A DNA stretch of 9,437 nucleotides, from NCBI GenBank assembly GCA_903871715.1, contig CAIQHW010000212.1, positions 1 to 9,437 of the forward strand, in the 5' to 3' direction. The DNA comes from an uncultured bacterium. Its GTDB lineage: Bacteria > Bacteroidota > Bacteroidia > Chitinophagales > CAIODY01. The notes under the pieces are model-generated. The model did not search any database. It was given only the letters and a program-made list of their open reading frames with translations, and was not told the origin of the DNA. Every line of letters starts with the position of its first letter. The first letter of the stretch is position 1. The position numbers were made by a program, and so were the translations under genes. Shown one piece after another: positions 6,714-9,437 of this stretch.

Positions 6714-7474
6714 TAATTCAGTTGCAGTTCGCTGGGAAAAACGCCTGTGTGCTTTTTAAACGCTGCGCTAAAGCTGCTAAGGCTCGAAAAACCTATCTTT
6801 TCTGCCACTTGCGATACCGAAAAATCGGAAGTGGATAATAACAATTTGGCTTGCAACATACGCTGTTCCTGCACAAATTCATAAACAGTGCTGCCAAATA
6901 ATTCTTTAAACCCTTTTTTTAAATAACATTGATTGATGCCAATTTGCAACGATAATTCGGGAATTGTTGGTGGATGCTGGAGTTGTTTTAAAATAATTTC
7001 TTTGGCTTTTACAATTTTTTCTTTTTCCACATCTTTAGTTAAAAACTTACAGGATGCACAATCAGATTGGTTTTCAGCCGTGTTGCATTTTTGAAAACAC
7101 AATAATAAAGCAATGGCTTTGCTTTCTAAAAACATATTTCTGAAAGCGCCTTGTAATTTGCAATTCACCATTTCATGCAAAATCATTTTGGTGTTGCAAC
7201 AAATTTCGTGTTGTTGAAATGCAGGAAATTGCTGTGCAATATTTTTTTCGCCCATCGAAAATTGTTCTAAAAAATGATGGTGAAATGTAACACCTATTTG
7301 GTGCGAAGCCTCATCAGTAGCGAAACTCAAGCCACACACATCAGCCGAAAAAAAACAAGTAAGCGACACCGCATGTTCGTTTTTTTTCAAAAAAGAAATA
7401 GCATTTTGTTGTGGATTGCTGATGGATTTGATGCTGCAAAAAAGTCCATCTCTAATTTTATTTTCGGAAAACAT
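6713..7474 (-). CDS. AraC-family transcriptional regulator, PchR-like
   Basis: DNA-binding activator of the AraC/XylS family, resembling PchR, which activates siderophore receptor genes when it binds the ferri-siderophore. The 253-residue protein has an N-terminal ligand-type domain (about 1-120) and a C-terminal double helix-turn-helix: HTH1 around 170-193 (IPELSLQIGINQCYLKKGF) and HTH2 around 219-243, with the family pattern VAEKIGFSSLSSFSAAFKK then GVFPSE. The linker before HTH1 (KAKEIILKQLQHPPTIPEL) is typical of the PchR group. It is unusually rich in cysteine, with 11 residues including C92-C93 and a cluster C126, C130, C139, C142 (the last two as CASC) just before the DNA-binding part. 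The receptor gene lies directly downstream, 87 bp away on the same strand, which supports a role in controlling uptake. The effector is unknown. The start at 7474 is the first ATG, and no SD or clear promoter decides it. Confidence 0.9.
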   Translation of the reverse strand: MFSENKIRDGLFCSIKSISNPQQNAISFLKKNEHAVSLTCFFSADVCGLSFATDEASHQIGVTFHHHFLEQFSMGEKNIAQQFPAFQQHEICCNTKMILHEMVNCKLQGAFRNMFLESKAIALLLCFQKCNTAENQSDCASCKFLTKDVEKEKIVKAKEIILKQLQHPPTIPELSLQIGINQCYLKKGFKELFGSTVYEFVQEQRMLQAKLLLSTSDFSVSQVAEKIGFSSLSSFSAAFKKHTGVFPSELQLN

Positions 7475-7540
7475 GGTGCGAAATTAGCTACACCTAATCA
7501 ATTACGTGATTTGCCGTAAAACTTTTTTTGCTCGATTACG

Positions 7541-7548
7541 TATACTTG
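7541..7548 (+). promoter_or_regulatory. Possible -7 element for the unknown gene
   Basis: TATACTTG matches TAnnTTTG at all but one position and ends 23 bp before the chosen start codon at 7572, much the same distance as the better promoter of the proline dehydrogenase gene. No TTG lies at the expected distance of about 19 bp. The in-frame ATG at 7506 would place this element inside the coding region, so the site slightly favours the 7572 start. Confidence 0.3.
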
Positions 7549-7571
7549 TATATCACCAAACTAAACCACTT

Positions 7572-8285
7572 ATGTTCTCTTTATCAAACAACTGGATTAC
7601 CGAAGGCACCATTGATTTTGAATACAAGAAATACATGCTACTGGCTTATCTCCGCGATGTGGATTCACTTTTTAAAGATGAAAAATTGTATCCGCAATTT
7701 GCCGGATTAATTCAACATCATCGCAATTTGCTCAATTTGCGACATCAGTTGCAAGCCATCGAAGATAAATTTCCTAAGGAATTGAAAGAAATTGATTTGG
7801 AAAATTTGCAATTGCAATTTGAAAAACAAAAAGCTGAAAAAGTGATGGAAGAAGTGGAGCAAATTATTGATTACGCTTTACCCGAAATGGAAAGCGAAAT
7901 TAAAAAAGGTGTAGAAATTTTTGAAGGCGTAGAACACAAGCTGCACGTGTTTTCGCTGGGTTTAATTCCTTCTTTTAAAGAAGAAGGATATTTTTTAATC
8001 AGCGATTTTATTCATCGACATATCTTGTTGTATAAATATCAGTTTTCGATTTTTACCAATTCGATGGAACAATTTAGAGCCGTGAAAACGGAATATTTAA
8101 AATCGTATAAACTCAATATTACCAATACTTACGAACGTATTCGTTATGAATTGATTGAGCAAAACCGCAGCGCAAATCCAACACCAGCCACTTTTGTGGT
8201 AGAGTTTAAAGAACCGATTCCATATCGCGAAACCTTGCTGCCAGTGGCTAAACGAAATTTGATTCAGTTTATTTCGAGCATTTAA
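7572..8285 (+). CDS. Helical protein of unknown function
   Basis: I do not recognise a named family. The general look (NWITEGTIDFEYKKYMLLAYL at the N-terminus) is that of conserved hypothetical proteins in Bacteroidota, but that is an impression from memory. The 237 residues have no signal peptide, no transmembrane segment and no cysteine, so it is probably cytoplasmic. It looks mostly alpha-helical. Residues about 46-100 are rich in Glu, Lys, Gln and Leu with possible coiled-coil character. A more hydrophobic aromatic stretch follows at about 123-165 (VFSLGLIPSF, YFLISDFIHRH). The last 35 residues look different: NPTPATFVVEF then PIPYRETLLPVAKR, a Pro-containing strand-like tail. I prefer the ATG at 7572 to the in-frame one at 7506, because the extra 22 residues are basic, low in conserved character, and overlap the likely promoter region. 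It is divergent from the AraC regulator and shares stop-codon bases with recO. Confidence 0.75.
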   Translation: MFSLSNNWITEGTIDFEYKKYMLLAYLRDVDSLFKDEKLYPQFAGLIQHHRNLLNLRHQLQAIEDKFPKELKEIDLENLQLQFEKQKAEKVMEEVEQIIDYALPEMESEIKKGVEIFEGVEHKLHVFSLGLIPSFKEEGYFLISDFIHRHILLYKYQFSIFTNSMEQFRAVKTEYLKSYKLNITNTYERIRYELIEQNRSANPTPATFVVEFKEPIPYRETLLPVAKRNLIQFISSI

Positions 8286-8989
8286 TTGAAAATTTCTTCC
8301 AGCACGTCGGGCGATTTTAATGCGCTAAAACCTGTGATGTGCAACATATAATATTCACTTAAAATTTGCAACAATCTTTTGCGTTGAATTCTGTTATTTG
8401 CTTTTGCATGTTGCACAAATTCTGTAAATAATTGCACATCTTGGTTTTGCAAATAATGCAGGTGCGATGGCACTTCAGCGGTCATTACACCATTTATCAA
8501 ATCGAAATAAATGGCTTCATCCGATAAATTTATTTGCGGATAAAATCCTAAGTGCTGTGTCAACTGCAACATAAATTGAAGGTGGAAAGACGCATCAATG
8601 CTGGGTTTTTCATCTAACTGCATCAATTGTTGTCGCATCCAATCAAACAAAATTTCGTTGGTTTCTTCCTCATGCAAACTTTTATGCAACAATTCGGCAA
8701 TGAAAAAAGCTGCGCTGCTTTTGTATAAATCGAAATGCAGTTGATGAAAATGTACAGCAGGTTTTGTTTCTAAAATGCGTTCTAATTTTTTATGTTCGCG
8801 TTTATAAACTACCAAATCTAAAATCATCAAAGGCTGAAACAGAGCGGCTTTGCCAGTTTTTTTTTCAGTGCGCACACCATTTACAATGTAAGATTGCACA
8901 CCAAATTTTTCGGTAAATATTTTTGCAATAATACTCGTTTCTTTAAATGTTGTAGTTTTAATAACAATGCCTTTTGTTTTGTGAAGCAT
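8282..8989 (-). CDS. recO: DNA repair protein RecO
   Basis: Recombination mediator of the RecFOR pathway. It binds single-stranded DNA and SSB, anneals strands and, with RecR, loads RecA at gaps. The 235-residue protein starts with the family-typical OB-fold N-terminus (MLHKTKGIVIKT, then SIIAKIFTEKFG, about residues 1-80, including GVRTEKKTGKAALFQPL). An all-helical C-terminal domain follows, with LTQHLGFYPQ at about 151-160 and FDLINGVM after it. Some RecO proteins have a four-cysteine zinc site after the LGF-P segment. Here that region reads INLSDEAIYFDL and the whole protein has no cysteine, so no such zinc site is present. It is transcribed alone on -, divergent from proline dehydrogenase and convergent with the unknown gene, with which it shares bases of the stop codon. 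The short length, close to E. coli RecO (242 residues), argues that it is complete. Confidence 0.93.
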   Translation of the reverse strand: MLHKTKGIVIKTTTFKETSIIAKIFTEKFGVQSYIVNGVRTEKKTGKAALFQPLMILDLVVYKREHKKLERILETKPAVHFHQLHFDLYKSSAAFFIAELLHKSLHEEETNEILFDWMRQQLMQLDEKPSIDASFHLQFMLQLTQHLGFYPQINLSDEAIYFDLINGVMTAEVPSHLHYLQNQDVQLFTEFVQHAKANNRIQRKRLLQILSEYYMLHITGFSALKSPDVLEEIFN

Positions 8990-9002
8990 GATTTAATTTA
9001 TC

Positions 9003-9022
9003 CAAAATTAGCTACAAAGCTA
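9003..9022 (-). promoter_or_regulatory. Tandem -7 elements upstream of recO
   Basis: Read on -, two exact TAnnTTTG matches lie close together: TAGCTTTG (9015-9022) and TAATTTTG (9003-9010), 12 bp apart. They would give leaders of about 20 and 8 nt for recO. A TTTG upstream (on + CAAA at 9034-9037) is 23 bp from the proximal element and 11 bp from the distal one, so the spacing favours the proximal element, though it is long. Which one is used cannot be decided from sequence. Confidence 0.5.
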
Positions 9023-9043
9023 CTTTCGAGTTTCAAATTGTAG

Positions 9044-9069
9044 ATGACGAAAATCAATTTATTCGTCAT
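9044..9069. promoter_or_regulatory. Inverted repeat between recO and proline dehydrogenase
   Basis: A perfect 8-bp inverted repeat, ATGACGAA (9044-9051) and TTCGTCAT (9062-9069), with a 10-bp AT-rich spacer, so the arm centres are 18 bp apart. The right arm ends just where the -33 region of the proline dehydrogenase promoter should begin. It lies between two divergent promoters and no transcript is expected to end here, so a dimeric regulator site is more likely than a terminator. The bound protein is unknown. Confidence 0.4.
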
Positions 9070-9090
9070 TTTCAGTTGTTGTAAATGGTT

Positions 9091-9098
9091 TATCTTTG
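9091..9098 (+). promoter_or_regulatory. -7 element for proline dehydrogenase
   Basis: TATCTTTG is an exact match to TAnnTTTG and is followed by C, a context often seen in this phylum. It ends 25 bp before the start codon at 9124, giving a leader near 19 nt. The -33 region about 19 bp upstream (near 9069-9072) is T-rich (TTTT) rather than TTG. Confidence 0.65.
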
Positions 9099-9123
9099 CG
9101 CCCAATTTTCTAAAAATATTTTC

Positions 9124-9437
9124 ATGCTTTCATTCGACAATACCGAAATTGCTTTTAAAATAAAAAGCAACGCTTCTTTAAAAAAAGCGAATTGGCTTTT
9201 TGGAATTATCAATAATCCAACTTTTGTAAAAATTGGAACCACATTAGCTCAAGTGTCTTTGAATATGCATTTGCCAGTAAAATATTTTATCAAAAAAACA
9301 ATTTTTGAACAGTTTTGTGGTGGTGAAAGCTTAGAGGAATCGAAACCAATTGTGGATGAATTGAAAAGATTCAACGTGCAATCAATTTTAGACTATGCTG
9401 TAGAAGCCAAAAGTGGTGAAGTTGAATTTGATAGCAC
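9124..9437 (+). CDS. Proline dehydrogenase family protein (3' partial)
   Basis: FAD-dependent enzyme that oxidises L-proline to 1-pyrroline-5-carboxylate, the first step of proline catabolism, passing electrons to the quinone pool. Only the first 104 residues are in the window, and the frame is open to the right edge. The visible part (MLSFDNTEIAF at the start, then KKTIFEQFCGGES, and FNVQSILDYAVEAKSG near the edge) matches my recollection of the N-terminal region of the stand-alone Bacteroidota proline dehydrogenases. The LDYAVE segment would be the first barrel strand (usually LDY-(S/A)-VEG). The FAD-binding and catalytic residues lie beyond the window, so activity cannot be judged. It is transcribed from a clear promoter, divergent from recO, with an inverted repeat in the shared intergenic region. 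The start at 9124 is the first ATG after the promoter and gives the expected N-terminus. Confidence 0.85.
   Translation, partial: MLSFDNTEIAFKIKSNASLKKANWLFGIINNPTFVKIGTTLAQVSLNMHLPVKYFIKKTIFEQFCGGESLEESKPIVDELKRFNVQSILDYAVEAKSGEVEFDS

Noticed and set aside
7479..7486. TAATTTCG on - as a promoter for the AraC regulator.
   Set aside because: It has one mismatch to TAnnTTTG and lies so close to the start codon that the mRNA would be leaderless. No supporting -33 element was seen.
7483..7511. Short inverted repeats ATTAG-N6-CTAAT and AATCA-N6-TGATT in the gap upstream of the AraC regulator.
   Set aside because: The arms are only 5 bp and overlap each other in very AT-rich DNA, so chance is a sufficient explanation. 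They might be revisited if conserved in relatives.
7274..7519. Open frame on + overlapping the start of the AraC regulator.
   Set aside because: It is antisense to a gene with clear family motifs and has no domain or start signals of its own.
7506..7571. Upstream in-frame ATG (7506) as start of the unknown protein.
   Set aside because: The extra 22 residues look non-coding and overlap the likely promoter region. The 7572 start leaves a sensible 97-bp divergent intergenic region.
1..9437. Search for a mobile element, CRISPR array, tRNA/rRNA, toxin-antitoxin pair or defence-type cluster.
   Set aside because: No transposase, terminal repeats, regular spaced repeats, RNA-gene patterns or paired small genes were seen. 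Apart from one unknown protein the genes are ordinary housekeeping and uptake genes.

Overview
The window is ordinary chromosomal DNA from a member of the Bacteroidota. The evidence is an AT-rich composition, ribosome-binding regions without a Shine-Dalgarno sequence, several exact copies of the phylum's TAnnTTTG -7 promoter element, the order ftsQ-ftsA-ftsZ, an FtsZ tail ending in FLHDNVD, and a TonB-dependent receptor with an N-terminal carboxypeptidase-regulatory-like domain. Protein style suggests a Chitinophagia or Sphingobacteriia-like lineage, but I cannot place it more closely.

Layout. Bases 1-3734 are the end of the division and cell-wall cluster: ftsQ (left end cut by the window), ftsA and ftsZ, all on +, with gaps of 28 and 33 bp, closed by a long terminator hairpin (3752-3797). 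Next is a single cold-shock gene on + (3920-4108). It has its own promoter and an unusually long, structured leader, and ends at a perfect 15-bp hairpin (4171-4204). That hairpin also lies 3 bp beyond the stop codon of the convergent receptor gene. Bases 4208-7474 on - hold an iron-type module: a PchR-like AraC-family regulator followed 87 bp downstream by a FecA-like TonB-dependent outer-membrane receptor. The gap carries a direct repeat spaced 21 bp apart. Divergent from the regulator is a helical protein of unknown function (7572-8285, +), whose stop codon overlaps that of convergent recO (8282-8989, -). Divergent from recO, a proline dehydrogenase gene starts at 9124 and runs off the right edge. 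The recO/proline dehydrogenase gap holds clear promoter elements and an 8-bp inverted repeat.

How the genes work together. FtsQ, FtsA and FtsZ form the divisome core: the FtsZ ring, its membrane anchor, and the periplasmic scaffold. The AraC regulator and the receptor probably form a ligand-responsive metal or siderophore uptake unit. The cold-shock, recO, unknown and proline dehydrogenase genes look like independent transcription units.

I found no mobile element, CRISPR array, tRNA, rRNA or defence-type cluster, and no convincing undescribed system. The most useful leads are regulatory (6685-6713, 9044-9069 and the cold-shock leader), the cysteine-rich regulator and the unknown protein. All calls come from reading the sequence; no database search was run.
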